Positions 24,299 through 33,870 of a stretch of 64,000 bases of DNA are shown here, piece after piece. How positions within the stretch are numbered: the stretch's first letter is position 1; each line of letters starts with the position of its first letter. Below the pieces are notes generated by a model. It was given only the letters and a program-made list of their open reading frames with translations. It searched no databases and was not told the origin of the DNA. The position numbers and the translations under genes were made by a program. Source of the DNA: Streptomyces sp. NBC_01446 (lineage in GTDB: Bacteria; Actinomycetota; Actinomycetes; Streptomycetales; Streptomycetaceae). Location: NCBI RefSeq assembly GCF_026340095.1, contig NZ_JAPEPO010000001.1:2696501-2760500 (forward strand), read 5' to 3'.

Positions 24299-24940
24299 TC
24301 AACGGCAGGCCGGAACCCCCGTCAAGGCCGTCACCACGGGATCCAGCGCCTCGCTGATCTCCTCGCCGACCGAGCGGAAGAACGGCAGAGGCGCGCCGTA
24401 CGGGTCGTAGACCTCGTCGGCCTCGGCGTTCGGGGCGAGAAGCCACCCGCGTAGAGCCGCCGCGGCGCGCACCAGTGCGCGTGCGCGCTCCACCACGCCG
24501 CCGTCCAGCGGGTCGGGCAGCGTGGCCGGATCGATGGCCTGGACGAGGCGCGTGAACTCCTTCAGCGTGAAGGTGCGCAGGCCCGCGCTGTGGCCCATGG
24601 AGATGACCTGGGCGCGGTGGTCGCGGGTGGCCGTGAGGACCAGGTCCGCGCGGATCACATGGTCGTCGAGGAGCTCGCGCCCCACGAAGCCGGAGGCGTC
24701 CGCACCGAAGTCCGCGAGGACGGTCTCGGCGTTGGCCTCCATGGGCGCGCCCTCGTGGCCCCAGGTGCCCGCGCTCTCGACGATCAGACCGCGTACGAGG
24801 GGGTTCCCGAGTCTGCCCACCAGGGCATGCCGGGTCAGCCGCTCGGTGATCGGCGAGCGGCACACGTTGCCGGTGCTGACATGGAGGATGCGGAAGGAGT
24901 CCCCGGTGCCTATGCCACGCCCCGTCTCAGGGGCTGTCAA
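24299..24940 (-). CDS. Low molecular weight protein-tyrosine phosphatase family protein
   Basis: The 213-residue protein contains the LMW-PTP catalytic loop as VSTGNVCRSPITERL (CX5R form C-R-S-P-I-T-E-R at about residue 31) and the general-acid region DEVYDPYGAP near the C terminus, typical of bacterial LMW-PTPs. It removes phosphate from tyrosine (or arginine) residues, acting in exopolysaccharide or stress control elsewhere. I chose TTG 24940 because it overlaps the YwlC stop by four bases (TTGA), implying coupling. Part of its 3' end is duplicated downstream (24151-24213). Confidence 0.82.
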   Translation of the reverse strand: MTAPETGRGIGTGDSFRILHVSTGNVCRSPITERLTRHALVGRLGNPLVRGLIVESAGTWGHEGAPMEANAETVLADFGADASGFVGRELLDDHVIRADLVLTATRDHRAQVISMGHSAGLRTFTLKEFTRLVQAIDPATLPDPLDGGVVERARALVRAAAALRGWLLAPNAEADEVYDPYGAPLPFFRSVGEEISEALDPVVTALTGVPACR

Positions 24941-25584
24941 TTCGCCACCTCGAGGTCGGGAACGACCTTGCGCAGCTCGTCCGCGGTCAGGGCACCCGCG
25001 CGCAGGAGCACCGGAACCTTCCCGGTCACGTCGACGATCGAGGACGGGACGATGCCGGGCGTGGGGCCGCCGTCGAGGTAGACGGAGACGGAGTCGCCGA
25101 GCATGTCCTGCGCGGCGTCGCAGTCCTCGGGGGCGGGGTGCCCGGTGAGGTTCGCGGAGGAGACGGCCATGGGGCCGACCTCGGTGAGCAGCTCGATCGC
25201 GACCGGGTGCAGGGGCATACGGACGGCGACGGTGCCACGGGTGTCGCCGAGGTCCCACGCCAGGGACGGCTGGTGCTTGGCGACGAGCGTGAGGGCGCCC
25301 GGCCAGAACGCGTCGACGAGTTCCCAGGCCATCTCGGAGAAGTCCGTGACGAGGCCGTGCAGCGTGTTCGGGGAGCCGATGAGGACAGGGGTCGGCATAT
25401 TGCGGCCGCGCCCCTTGGCGTCCAGCAGGTCGGCGACGGCCTCGGCGGTGAAGGCGTCGGCGCCGATGCCGTACACGGTGTCGGTGGGCAGCACGACCAG
25501 CTCACCGCGGCGGACGGCGGACGCGGCTTCACGCAGACCGGTCGTACGGTCCGACGCGTCGTTGGTGTCGTATCGCCGAGCCAT
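24937..25584 (-). CDS. L-threonylcarbamoyladenylate synthase (Sua5/YwlC family)
   Basis: The 215-residue protein has the YrdC-fold motifs LVVLPTDTVYGIGADAF, KGRGRNMPTPVLIGS and the SSANLTG segment. It makes threonylcarbamoyl-AMP for the t6A37 modification of ANN-decoding tRNAs, together with TsaD. Single-domain size (no C-terminal Sua5 domain) matches the short YwlC/TsaC form. Its ATG follows the stop of a 42-residue upstream ORF in the form TAAATG. Confidence 0.92.
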   Translation of the reverse strand: MARRYDTNDASDRTTGLREAASAVRRGELVVLPTDTVYGIGADAFTAEAVADLLDAKGRGRNMPTPVLIGSPNTLHGLVTDFSEMAWELVDAFWPGALTLVAKHQPSLAWDLGDTRGTVAVRMPLHPVAIELLTEVGPMAVSSANLTGHPAPEDCDAAQDMLGDSVSVYLDGGPTPGIVPSSIVDVTGKVPVLLRAGALTADELRKVVPDLEVAN

Positions 25585-25713
25585 TTAGCGGGCCTCCTCG
25601 TACACGAAGTACACGTAATCCATGCGAGAGATGCGGGAACTGCTGGTGCTGTTACTGCTGTTGCTGCTGTTGCTGCTGTTGCTGCTGTTGCTGCGCTGAT
25701 TCTGTCGCGTCAC
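25585..25713 (-). CDS. Small coupled ORF with Asn-Ser-Ser repeats
   Basis: A 42-codon ORF begins at GTG 25713, overlapping the prmC stop (GTGA), and ends with TAA immediately before the YwlC-family ATG (TAAATG). It encodes a basic start, four or five NSS repeats and the end DYVYFVYEEAR. Both junctions have the form of translationally coupled genes, and Tyr/Phe/Glu-rich ending codons differ from the repeat. It might be a real small protein or a coupling leader kept open to carry ribosomes into the next gene. Confidence 0.5.
   Translation of the reverse strand: MTRQNQRSNSSNSSNSSNSSNSTSSSRISRMDYVYFVYEEAR
25648..25696. repeat. 9-bp microsatellite GCTGCTGTT
   Basis: The unit GCTGCTGTT repeats about five times between prmC and the YwlC gene. 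It encodes the NSS repeats of the small ORF on the minus strand and could slip in whole-codon steps. Confidence 0.8.
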
Positions 25714-26591
25714 GGCATCGCCTTGCGGGCGGTCGCGAAGCGCGGGCGGTTGTTCAGGTCGGGGTGGTCGGCGGCGTCGGCCCAGCCCCGTTCCTCGGTG
25801 AAGATCCACGGGACCTGGCCGCCCTGGGTGTCGGCGTGCTCCACGACGACGACGCCACCGGGGCGCAGCAGGCGGTGCGCGGTGCGCTCGATGCCGCGGA
25901 TCAGATGGAGCCCGTCCTCGCCGGAGAACAGCGCGAGTTCGGGGTCGTGGTCGCGGGCCTCGGGGGCGACGTACTCCCACTCGGTGAGCGGGATGTACGG
26001 CGGGTTGGAGACCACCAGGTCGACCTGGCCGTCGAGCTCGGGGAAGGCCTCCAGGGCGTCTCCCTGGCGCAGGTCGACCCTGGATCCCTCGACGTTCTTG
26101 CGCGTCCAGCGCAGGGCGTCCTCGGACAGCTCCACGGCGTGCACACGGGAGCGCGGGACCTCCTGCGCGAGGGCGAGCGCGATGGCGCCCGAGCCCGTGC
26201 ACAGGTCGACGATGAGCGGCTCGACGACGTCCATGGCCCGTACGGCGTCTATGGCCCAGCCGACCACGGACTCCGTCTCGGGCCGCGGCACGAACACGCC
26301 CGGCCCCACCTGGAGTTCGAGGTAGCGGAAGTAGGCGCGCCCGGTGATGTGCTGGAGCGGCTCACGGGCCTCGCGGCGCGCGGTGACCTCCCAGTAACGG
26401 GCGTCGAAGTCCGCGTCCTTGACCAGATGCAGCTCGCCCCGCTTCACGCCGTGCACGAAGGCGGCGAGCTCCTCCGCGTCGTTGCGGGGCGAGGGCACGC
26501 CCGCGTCGGCGAGGCGCTGGGTGGCCTGGGCGACTTCCGCGAGCAGCACGCTGCGGGGGTTTGGGGGTCGCCCCCCAAGATGTTGCTGCAC
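25710..26591 (-). CDS. prmC: Peptide chain release factor N5-glutamine methyltransferase PrmC
   Basis: The 293-residue protein contains the N-terminal RF-binding helical domain and a class I SAM methyltransferase domain (IVDLCTGSGAIALALAQEVP) with the Gln-binding motif SNPPYIP (NPPY). It methylates the Gln of the GGQ motif in RF1/RF2. GTG 26591 is chosen because a GGAGG sits six bases upstream; GTG 26549 is also possible and gives the more usual start. It follows prfA, whose product is its substrate. Confidence 0.95.
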   Translation of the reverse strand: MQQHLGGRPPNPRSVLLAEVAQATQRLADAGVPSPRNDAEELAAFVHGVKRGELHLVKDADFDARYWEVTARREAREPLQHITGRAYFRYLELQVGPGVFVPRPETESVVGWAIDAVRAMDVVEPLIVDLCTGSGAIALALAQEVPRSRVHAVELSEDALRWTRKNVEGSRVDLRQGDALEAFPELDGQVDLVVSNPPYIPLTEWEYVAPEARDHDPELALFSGEDGLHLIRGIERTAHRLLRPGGVVVVEHADTQGGQVPWIFTEERGWADAADHPDLNNRPRFATARKAMP

Positions 26592-26632
26592 GCTGGTCCT
26601 CCGGGGCTGAGCTGGTCTTTTTTTGGTGTGGC

Positions 26633-27709
26633 TTAGGCGGCGGCGAGCTTGGCGGCCGAGTCGGCGTCGAGGCAGGCCTGGATCACCGGGTCGAGCTCAC
26701 CGTCGAGCACCTGGTCCAAGTTGTACGCCTTGAAACCGACGCGGTGGTCCGAGATGCGGTTCTCCGGGAAGTTGTACGTACGGATCTTCTCGGAGCGGTC
26801 GACCGTGCGGACCTGACTGCGGCGCGCGTCCGCGGCCTCGGCCTCGGCCTTCTCCACGGCAGCCGCGAGAAGCCTGGAGCGCAGGATACGCATCGCCTGC
26901 TCCTTGTTCTGGAGCTGGCTCTTCTCGTTCTGGCAGGAAGCGACGACTCCGGTGGGCAGATGCGTGATGCGCACCGCGGAGTCCGTCGTGTTGACGGACT
27001 GGCCGCCGGGGCCCGACGAGCGGTAGACGTCGATGCGGAGGTCGTTCGCGTGGATCTCCACGTCGACCTCCTCGGCCTCGGGCGTCACGAGGACGCCGGC
27101 CGCGGAGGTGTGGATACGGCCCTGCGACTCGGTCGACGGCACACGCTGCACGCGGTGCACGCCGCCCTCGTACTTCAGACGGGCCCAGACGCCCTGGCCG
27201 GGCTCGGTCGCGCCGTTGCCGCCCTTGGTCTTCACGGCGACCTGGACGTCCTTGTAGCCGCCCAGTTCGGACTCGGTGGCGTCGATGATCTCGGTCTTCC
27301 AGCCGACGCGCTCCGCGTACCGCAGATACATGCGCAGCAGGTCGCCGGCGAAGAGGGCCGACTCGTCGCCGCCCGCGCCCGCCTTGACCTCGAGAATGAC
27401 GTCCTTGTCGTCGTTGGGGTCCCGGGGGACCAGCAGGAGCCGCAGCTTCTCGGTGATCTCCTCGCGCTGCTTCTCGAGGTCCTTGACCTCGGCGGCGAAG
27501 TCCGGGTCGTCCGCGGCGAATTCACGCGCGGTCTCGATGTCGTCACCGGTCTGCTTCCAGGAGCGGTAGGTGGCGACGATCGGGGTCAGCTCGGCATAGC
27601 GCTTGTTGAGCTTGCGCGCGTTCGCCTGGTCGGCGTGGACCGAGGGGTCCGCGAGCTTCGTCTCGAGATCGGCGTGCTCACCGATGAGGTCCTCGACGGC
27701 CTCGAACAT
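26633..27709 (-). CDS. prfA: Peptide chain release factor 1
   Basis: The 358-residue protein contains the GGQ loop ([20 protein letters not shown]) that hydrolyses peptidyl-tRNA and, in the anticodon-like region, a PxT-type stop-recognition loop ([16 protein letters not shown]). It decodes UAA and UAG. I chose ATG 27709 ([16 protein letters not shown]) over the longer frame. It lies 42 bases upstream of prmC, which modifies it. Confidence 0.97.
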   Translation of the reverse strand: MFEAVEDLIGEHADLETKLADPSVHADQANARKLNKRYAELTPIVATYRSWKQTGDDIETAREFAADDPDFAAEVKDLEKQREEITEKLRLLLVPRDPNDDKDVILEVKAGAGGDESALFAGDLLRMYLRYAERVGWKTEIIDATESELGGYKDVQVAVKTKGGNGATEPGQGVWARLKYEGGVHRVQRVPSTESQGRIHTSAAGVLVTPEAEEVDVEIHANDLRIDVYRSSGPGGQSVNTTDSAVRITHLPTGVVASCQNEKSQLQNKEQAMRILRSRLLAAAVEKAEAEAADARRSQVRTVDRSEKIRTYNFPENRISDHRVGFKAYNLDQVLDGELDPVIQACLDADSAAKLAAA

Positions 27710-27801
27710 CTCCGGCTCCTGAAGTGAGGTACAGCGAAAGGGAACGGCCACCGGCCAGGCCGGGGAAGACCCCCGGGTCCCCGGCCAACCAAAAACAAGC
27801 A

Positions 27802-27843
27802 CGCCGGTCCCGGCCCGCCCCGAAGGGCGGCCGTGGACCGGCG
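27802..27843 (-). terminator. Hairpin between rpmE and prfA
   Basis: CGCCGGTCC pairs with GGACCGGCG, with a further inner G+C stem of the form GGCCCGCC/GGGCGGCC. It lies just after the rpmE stop. Confidence 0.75.
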
Positions 27844-27854
27844 CAAGTGGCTCG

Positions 27855-28076
27855 CTACTTGTTGGCGGCAGCAGCCTTGCCGAAGCGGGCCTCGAAGCGG
27901 GCCACGCGGCCACCGGTGTCGAGGATCTTCTGCTTGCCCGTGTAGAACGGGTGGCACTCGGAGCAGACCTCGGCACGGACGGTGCCGCTGGAGATCGTGC
28001 TGCGGGTGGTGAACGACGCGCCACAGGTGCAGCTGACCTGCGTCTCGACGTACTCGGGGTGGATGTCGCGCTTCAA
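27855..28076 (-). CDS. rpmE: Ribosomal protein L31 (zinc-binding form)
   Basis: The 73-residue protein begins [20 protein letters not shown] and carries the Cys pairs CTC and CSEC that bind zinc in the C+ form of L31 of the 50S subunit. Streptomyces also keep a zinc-free paralogue that replaces it under zinc starvation. It lies just upstream of prfA and ends with the hairpin at 27802-27843. Confidence 0.96.
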   Translation of the reverse strand: MKRDIHPEYVETQVSCTCGASFTTRSTISSGTVRAEVCSECHPFYTGKQKILDTGGRVARFEARFGKAAAANK

Positions 28077-28248
28077 GGTGTCTCCTATGATCTCGGAGGG
28101 CTCCGGGTCGCTTCCGCGGATTGCGGTGGCGTGAACCGGGGCCGACGTACCAGTCTGCCAGGACTGGCCGTATCCCCCAAAACCGGGGTCGGTGCGGAAC
28201 TATTCCCGAAGGGTCACCGACGCGTGGTGACCTGCGCCCGGTGGCCGG

Positions 28249-29379
28249 CTAGTGGCTGGTCACGACGGAGCCCGCGGAGCCCTTGTCACCGGCGGAGCCC
28301 TTGAGCGCGGACGCCGGAACGGGCTGGTCCGTCTTGAGTGCCGCCCAGACCTTCGCGCCCGCCTTCTCCAGCGGGAGTACGCGGTTCGGGTCGGCGGGGT
28401 CGTACTGGACGGGGAGCGTCACCATCTTCATGTCGCCCGCGCCGATGCCCTTGAGGCCGCCCGCGAAGCCGACCAGTTCGTTGACCGAGTTGAGCTCGGA
28501 GTCGGTGGTGACGGCGCTGGTGGCGGTGTCCGCGAGGTCGTAGAGCTTCTTGGGGCTGGTGAAGACGCCGACGTCCTTGATCTGGTTGATCAGCGCCTTC
28601 ATGAAGGCCTGCTGCAGCTGTATTCGGCCCAGGTCGCTGCCGTCGCCGACGGCGTGCCGGGTGCGGACGAGGCCGAGCGCCTGCTCGCCGGTGAGGGTGT
28701 GCTTCCCTGCCGCCAGGTGCAGATGGCTCTTGTTGTCGTCTATGGCCTGCTGGGTGGTGATGTCGACGCCACCGAGGGTGTTGATGAGCTTCTTGAAGCC
28801 CGAGAAGTCGACCTCGACGTAGTGGTCCATGCGGATCCCGGACATCTTCTCGACCGTCTTGACGGCGCAGGCCGGGCCGCCGACCTCGTACGCCGTGTTG
28901 AACATCTGCTGGCTGCCGCCCGCGACCGTGTTGCCGGCGCTGTCGGTGCAGGTCGGGCGGGTGACGAGGGTGTCGCGCGGTATGGAGACCACGCTGGCCT
29001 TCCGGTGGCCCTTGTACACGTGGACGACCATCGCGGTGTCGGAGCGGGCGCCGCCGCCGTCCTGCCCGTACTTGGCGTTCGCGCCCGAGCGCGAGTCCGA
29101 GCCGAGGACGAGGATGTCCATCGAGCCGTTGTCGACGTTCGCGGGGCGGTCGGGGCCGAGCGCGGCGTTGATGTCGACGCCCTTGAGGTTCCCGTTGAGC
29201 TTGAAGTACAGGAAGCCGGCGCCCGCGCCCGCCAGGACGACGAGTCCCGCCGCGGTGCAGGCCGTGATGACGAGGGCCTTGCTGCGCTTGGCGCGCGGCT
29301 TGCGCCGACGGCCGCCGCCTCCGGTGCCGCGGGTGGGGCGGCTCGGATCGGTGGTCGCGGGGCTGCTCTCGTCGGGCAT
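28249..29379 (-). CDS. LytR-CpsA-Psr (LCP) family phosphotransferase
   Basis: The 376-residue protein has a basic cytoplasmic N terminus, one membrane helix (ALVITACTAAGLVVLAGAGA) and the extracellular LCP domain with DILVLGSDSRSGANAK, ARSDTAMVVHVYKGHRKAS and VSIPRDTLV, the Asp/Arg residues that bind pyrophosphate of polyprenyl-linked glycans. LCP proteins attach wall teichoic acid, arabinogalactan or capsular polymers to peptidoglycan. I chose ATG 29379 (MPDESSPATTDPSRP) over the longer frame. Confidence 0.9.
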   Translation of the reverse strand: MPDESSPATTDPSRPTRGTGGGGRRRKPRAKRSKALVITACTAAGLVVLAGAGAGFLYFKLNGNLKGVDINAALGPDRPANVDNGSMDILVLGSDSRSGANAKYGQDGGGARSDTAMVVHVYKGHRKASVVSIPRDTLVTRPTCTDSAGNTVAGGSQQMFNTAYEVGGPACAVKTVEKMSGIRMDHYVEVDFSGFKKLINTLGGVDITTQQAIDDNKSHLHLAAGKHTLTGEQALGLVRTRHAVGDGSDLGRIQLQQAFMKALINQIKDVGVFTSPKKLYDLADTATSAVTTDSELNSVNELVGFAGGLKGIGAGDMKMVTLPVQYDPADPNRVLPLEKAGAKVWAALKTDQPVPASALKGSAGDKGSAGSVVTSH

Positions 29380-29551
29380 GTGCTCCTCAGTCCTCAAGCG
29401 CTCGGTTGGCCGGTTACCCCCTGTTTGCAGGGTCAGGCGCGGACGGACGTCTCTTCGTCCGTCTCTTCGCGAGACGTGGAAACCGTGAAGAAGGGTTGCA
29501 CAACGCGCTGTGCCCGCCGCGGGGCGCGCGACGGGCACAGAGAGTGCTGAC

Positions 29552-29575
29552 GAGAGCCGGTCATCCGGCTCTCAC
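29552..29575 (-). terminator. Hairpin upstream of the LCP gene, 3' of the protease gene
   Basis: GAGAGCCGG and CCGGCTCTC flank a short loop, just past the protease stop (29584). A larger imperfect stem (TGTGCCCG/CGGGCACA) lies next to it at 29509-29540. Confidence 0.7.
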
Positions 29576-29583
29576 CTGCGGAT

Positions 29584-31320
29584 TTATCCGAAGATGTTGT
29601 ACTGCGTGTAGCCGGTCCCGATCTTGATCCGTGTGGCAAAGATCTCCGAGGAGGCGGTCCCCGTGCCCGGGTACAGGTAGAGCGTGCCGCCGGGCGTGCG
29701 GGCCACGTAGTCGGCCTTGCCGTCGCCGGTCACGTCACCCGGCGCCGCGAACGCGTTGTACCCGTCCCAGGTGCGCACCTGCACGCCGGTCTCGAAGGGC
29801 GCGGACGCCTTGCCGGTGCCCTTGAGGAGGTACAGCTTGCCGCCGCTGCCGCGGGCGATCAGGTCGCTCCTGCCGTCACCGGTGAAGTCGCCCTTGCCGC
29901 GCAGGGAGTTGAAGACCTGGTAGCCACTGCCGACGGTGGTGCGGGTGCCGTACGTCCCGTCGCCCTTGCCGGGGTACAGGTAGAGCGTGCCGCCGGAGGT
30001 CGCCGACAGCAGGTCGGGATACCGGTCGCCGGTCACGTCGCCGGGCACCACGATGAACTTCCGCGTCGCCCAGTCGCTCGCGATCTTCGTGTCCGTGTAC
30101 GTCGAGCTGGACGCGGACCGGTGCCGCCAGTAGACGTTCCCGTCCGAGCGGCGGCGGATGACGAAGTCCTGGTAACCGTCGCGGTTCATGTCGGCCTGGA
30201 GGACGAGGTTGTACGCGCTCCAGGACCCGCTCAGCGTCTTGCGCGTGGCGAACCCGCTGCCCGTGGACTCCTTGACGTAGCCCTTGCCGCCGGAGGAGGC
30301 CCGGACGAAGAGGTCGGCCTTGCCGTTGCGGCTGATGTCGGTGTCGTCGATGCGCGGACGGACCTTGGGCTGGTACGTGGAGACCTTGGTGAAGGCCTCG
30401 TACGTGCCGGAGACGTTGCAGAGTTGCTGGCCCTGGCTGATGCCCCAGGAGACGATGCCGACGACCTTGTCGCCCACGACGAGCGGACCGCCCGAGTCAC
30501 CCGGGCACGTGGTCTTGCCGGTGCTGTCGTCGCCGGTGCCGAGCTGTCCGGCGCAGATCATCTTCCCGGCCTGGAAGTACGGGTCCAGGTTCTGGGTGCA
30601 GGCGTCGTCGGAGTTCAGCGGCAGGGTGACCTTCTGCAGCTGGGACGCGATGTCGGCGGTGTCCTCGTTCGAACTGGTCAGACCCCAGCCGTACACGGTG
30701 GCGTTCGTGCCGGCGGCGTACAGCGCGCTGTCACCCGGGCCGGCCAGCTCCAGGGTGGTCTGGGCGACCGGCTTGGCGAGGGTGAGCAGGGCGACGTCGT
30801 TCGTGATGGCGTCGGGGTCGTAGCCGTCGCGCACCCAGCTGCGGGTGACGTCGATGTACGTGGCGCCGTTGCCGGCGACGGTGACGCTCTTGCTGGTCCC
30901 TACGGCGACTTCGCCGTACTTGCCCCAGTCCTGCCGGTTGCCGTTCTCGTCGTGCACGCAGTGCGCGGCGGTGAGCACCTTGTTCGGCGCGACCAGCGTG
31001 CCGCCGCAGACGAAGTACGAGCCGCCCGCGGGGTCGTTGTAGACGAGCTGCAGCATCCAGGAGGCGGCGCTCGCGGTGCCGCCGATGATGCGGGGCGTGA
31101 CCGTCCTGTCACCGCTCGGCGACGGCGACGCCGCCGCCGCGGGCTCCGCGGTCTTCGTGCCGGGCGGCGGCTGCACGACCCGGCCGGTGTCGGACTCCCC
31201 CGCGTAAGAGGTGACGGCGAACGCGCCCGCGCCGATCAGGGCGAGCCCGGCCGCCGCGGCAGGCAGCACCTTGCCGAGTCTTCGGCGGTGCCGGCCGGAG
31301 CCGGATACAGATATGTCCAC
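29584..31320 (-). CDS. Secreted trypsin-like serine protease with C-terminal VCBS/FG-GAP repeats
   Basis: The 578-residue protein has a signal peptide (basic RHRRR, then VLPAAAAGLALIGAGAFAVT), a propeptide ending at TPR77 and a mature-type IIGG start. The chymotrypsin-fold triad is complete: His120 (LTAAHC), Asp175 (ITNDVALL), Ser276 (CPGDSGGP). Four or five FG-GAP/VCBS-like repeats follow (for example DMNRDGYQDFVIRR), a beta-propeller-like sugar- or protein-binding tail. GTG 31320 is chosen because GGGGGGA lies five bases upstream. It is a secreted degradative or developmental protease; the target is unknown. Confidence 0.9.
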   Translation of the reverse strand: MDISVSGSGRHRRRLGKVLPAAAAGLALIGAGAFAVTSYAGESDTGRVVQPPPGTKTAEPAAAASPSPSGDRTVTPRIIGGTASAASWMLQLVYNDPAGGSYFVCGGTLVAPNKVLTAAHCVHDENGNRQDWGKYGEVAVGTSKSVTVAGNGATYIDVTRSWVRDGYDPDAITNDVALLTLAKPVAQTTLELAGPGDSALYAAGTNATVYGWGLTSSNEDTADIASQLQKVTLPLNSDDACTQNLDPYFQAGKMICAGQLGTGDDSTGKTTCPGDSGGPLVVGDKVVGIVSWGISQGQQLCNVSGTYEAFTKVSTYQPKVRPRIDDTDISRNGKADLFVRASSGGKGYVKESTGSGFATRKTLSGSWSAYNLVLQADMNRDGYQDFVIRRRSDGNVYWRHRSASSSTYTDTKIASDWATRKFIVVPGDVTGDRYPDLLSATSGGTLYLYPGKGDGTYGTRTTVGSGYQVFNSLRGKGDFTGDGRSDLIARGSGGKLYLLKGTGKASAPFETGVQVRTWDGYNAFAAPGDVTGDGKADYVARTPGGTLYLYPGTGTASSEIFATRIKIGTGYTQYNIFG

Positions 31321-31395
31321 GCAATTCCCCCCAGGGAGCGATGAGTTGAACGTTGGATGAAGAGCGCGATCGTACAACCCGCCCCGGAGCGCACA

Positions 31396-31435
31396 AAGGG
31401 CCGCCCCCGTCACATCCGTGACGGGGGCGGCCCTT
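31396..31435 (-). terminator. Strong hairpin after rho
   Basis: AAGGGCCGCCCCCGTCA pairs almost perfectly with TGACGGGGGCGGCCCTT. It lies about 30 bases beyond the rho stop and before the protease gene. Confidence 0.9.
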
Positions 31436-31462
31436 GAGCGGTGCTACCGCTCAGCGAAGCGA

Positions 31463-33493
31463 TCAGTCGTTGCCGTTGCCCGGCGTCGGCGTCGTCTTCG
31501 CGATCTGCATCAGGAACTCGGCGTTCGACTTCGTCTGCTTCATCTTGTCGAGAAGCAGCTCGATGGCCTGCTGCGAGTCGAGCGCGTGCAGCACCCGGCG
31601 CAGCTTCCAGACGATCGCCAGCTCTTCCGCGTTGAGCAGGATCTCTTCCTTACGGGTGGAGGACGCGTCGACGTCCACCGCCGGGAAGATGCGCTTGTCG
31701 GAGAGCTTGCGGTCGAGCTTGAGCTCCATGTTGCCGGTGCCCTTGAACTCCTCGAAGATCACCTCGTCCATGCGCGAGCCGGTGTCGACCAGCGCGGTGG
31801 CGAGAATGGTCAGCGAGCCGCCGTCCTCGATGTTGCGCGCCGCACCAAAGAAGCGCTTCGGCGGGTAGAGCGCGGTCGAGTCGACACCACCGGACAGGAT
31901 GCGGCCGGAGGCCGGCGCCGCCAGGTTGTAGGCGCGGCCCAGACGCGTGATCGAGTCGAGCAGGACGACCACGTCGTGACCCAGCTCCACGAGACGCTTG
32001 GCGCGCTCGATGGCGAGCTCGGCGACCGTGGTGTGGTCCTCGGCCGGGCGGTCGAAGGTCGAGGAGATGACCTCGCCCTTCACCGACCGCTGCATGTCGG
32101 TGACCTCTTCCGGACGCTCGTCGACCAGGACGACCATCAGGTGGCACTCGGGGCTGTTGACGGTGATCGCGTTGGCGACCGCCTGCAGGATCATGGTCTT
32201 GCCGGTCTTCGGCGGGGCCACGATCAGGCCTCGCTGGCCCTTACCGATCGGCGACACGAGGTCGATGATGCGGGTGGTCAGGATGCCCGGGTCGGTCTCC
32301 AGACGGAGCCGGTCCTGCGGATAGAGCGGCGTCAGCTTGTTGAACTCCGGCCGCCCGCGCCCGGATTCGGCCGCCATGCCGTTCGCCGAGTCGAGGCGGA
32401 CGAGCGCGTTGAACTTCTCGCGGCGCTCGCCGTCCTTGGGCTGGCGGACCGCGCCGGTGACGTGGTCACCCTTGCGCAGGCCGTTCTTGCGGACCTGGGC
32501 GAGCGACACGTACACGTCGTTCGGACCGGGCAGGTAGCCGGAGGTCCGGATGAACGCGTAGTTGTCGAGGATGTCCAGGATGCCCGCGACGGGGATCAGG
32601 ACGTCGTCCTCGGAGACCTGCACCTCGTTGCCGAAGCCGGCCTCGTCGCGGCCACGACGGCCGCGGCGGTCGCGGTAGCGGCCACGGCGTCCGCGGCGGC
32701 CGCCCTCGTCGTCGAAGTCGTCCTGCGGGCCGCTGTCACGCTGACGGTCCTGGCGCCCGCCGCCCTGCGGCTGACGGTTGCCACCGCCCTGCTCCTTGCC
32801 CTGCTCGTCGCCCTTGCCACGGCGGTCGCCGCGGTCACGGCCACCGCGCTCACCGCGGTCGCCGCCACGGTCGCCGCGGTCACCGCGGTCACGACGGTCA
32901 CGGCGCTCGCGACGGCCCTCGGCGCCGTTGTCACCGGCGTCGCCCTTGGCCTCGCCCTGGGCGTCCGTCTTGGTCTCGGTCTTCGCCTCGGCCGTGACGG
33001 TCTCGGGGCTGCCGGCCTCGGAGGTGGCACGGCGGCGTCGGCGCTCGCCGCCCTTTTCGTCGCTCGCCGGCTGACCGGGGATGTCGATCTGCTGCTGAGC
33101 GGTGGCCTTCGCGGCCTTGGCGTCTTCGGCCTTGGTCGCCTTGGCGGGGGCCTCGGTGCCGTTCGCCGTGGCCTCGTCGCCGGTGCGCGCCTTGGAGGCG
33201 GCGCGGCGCTTCGGCTTGGTCTCGGTGGTGTCGGCGCTCTTCGCGGGAGCGCCTCCCCCGGCCTGCGCCTCCTTGATGACCTCGATCAGCTGGCTCTTGC
33301 GCATACGCGCGGTGCCCCTGATACCGAGGCCCGATGCGACCTGCTGGAGCTCGGCCAGCACCATGCCCTCAAGGCCGGTACCGCGGCGCCGCCGGGAGCC
33401 CGCAGCGCCGGCAGCAGGCGCATCCGCATCGGCGGAGGGCGCGGCAGCGGAGCTGTCGGCGCTCACGCCCATCAGATCGGTGGTGTCGCTCAC
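31463..33493 (-). CDS. rho: Transcription termination factor Rho
   Basis: The 676-residue Rho has a long Lys/Ala/Glu-rich N-terminal domain, then an Arg/Asp/Gly-rich insertion ([18 protein letters not shown]), the cold-shock RNA-binding domain, and the ATPase domain with P-loop [11 protein letters not shown] and Walker [11 protein letters not shown]. Length is typical of Streptomyces, where the N-terminal insertion replaces the short E. coli form. The GTG start at 33493 follows GGGAAGG. It lies downstream of thrB. Confidence 0.96.
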   Translation of the reverse strand: MSDTTDLMGVSADSSAAAPSADADAPAAGAAGSRRRRGTGLEGMVLAELQQVASGLGIRGTARMRKSQLIEVIKEAQAGGGAPAKSADTTETKPKRRAASKARTGDEATANGTEAPAKATKAEDAKAAKATAQQQIDIPGQPASDEKGGERRRRRATSEAGSPETVTAEAKTETKTDAQGEAKGDAGDNGAEGRRERRDRRDRGDRGDRGGDRGERGGRDRGDRRGKGDEQGKEQGGGNRQPQGGGRQDRQRDSGPQDDFDDEGGRRGRRGRYRDRRGRRGRDEAGFGNEVQVSEDDVLIPVAGILDILDNYAFIRTSGYLPGPNDVYVSLAQVRKNGLRKGDHVTGAVRQPKDGERREKFNALVRLDSANGMAAESGRGRPEFNKLTPLYPQDRLRLETDPGILTTRIIDLVSPIGKGQRGLIVAPPKTGKTMILQAVANAITVNSPECHLMVVLVDERPEEVTDMQRSVKGEVISSTFDRPAEDHTTVAELAIERAKRLVELGHDVVVLLDSITRLGRAYNLAAPASGRILSGGVDSTALYPPKRFFGAARNIEDGGSLTILATALVDTGSRMDEVIFEEFKGTGNMELKLDRKLSDKRIFPAVDVDASSTRKEEILLNAEELAIVWKLRRVLHALDSQQAIELLLDKMKQTKSNAEFLMQIAKTTPTPGNGND

Positions 33494-33870
33494 GAAGGGT
33501 CCTTCCCTGGAGCGGACGTCGGCCTGTCTGGCTCGGCGACCGGTTGTGCTGTCCGGCGGTGGTCCTGTCGGTATGGACCGTGCCGGGGCGGTGGTCCGCC
33601 AACGCGGCGGAAGAATTCATTAGGTGACGGCGAGTCCCGAAGCCGCGGGTTTCACTGGAATGTCTGTGTCACCCGGCTCGATCACACCGGTTCCGGAGCA
33701 TGCTCGAAACGACTCAGTGCACGGCACAGAGCAATTTGCGGGGCTCCCGGAAGAATGGTTGTCCCGGAGGGGGACACACAGCACCTCGCCATGGTGGGGT
33801 CGGGTGCAGACTTGAGGTTAACACTACCGGATCCAACAAATATTCCCCCTCTCGAATTCCGGCAACCGTG
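33494..33870 (-). promoter_or_regulatory. rho leader and promoter region
   Basis: This 377-base gap has no gene. It must contain the rho promoter on the minus strand; the AT-rich stretch near 33820-33855 (TTGTTGGATCCGGTAGTGTTAA read on the minus strand in pieces) is a plausible promoter. rho leaders are long in this genus and may be self-regulated. Confidence 0.5.
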
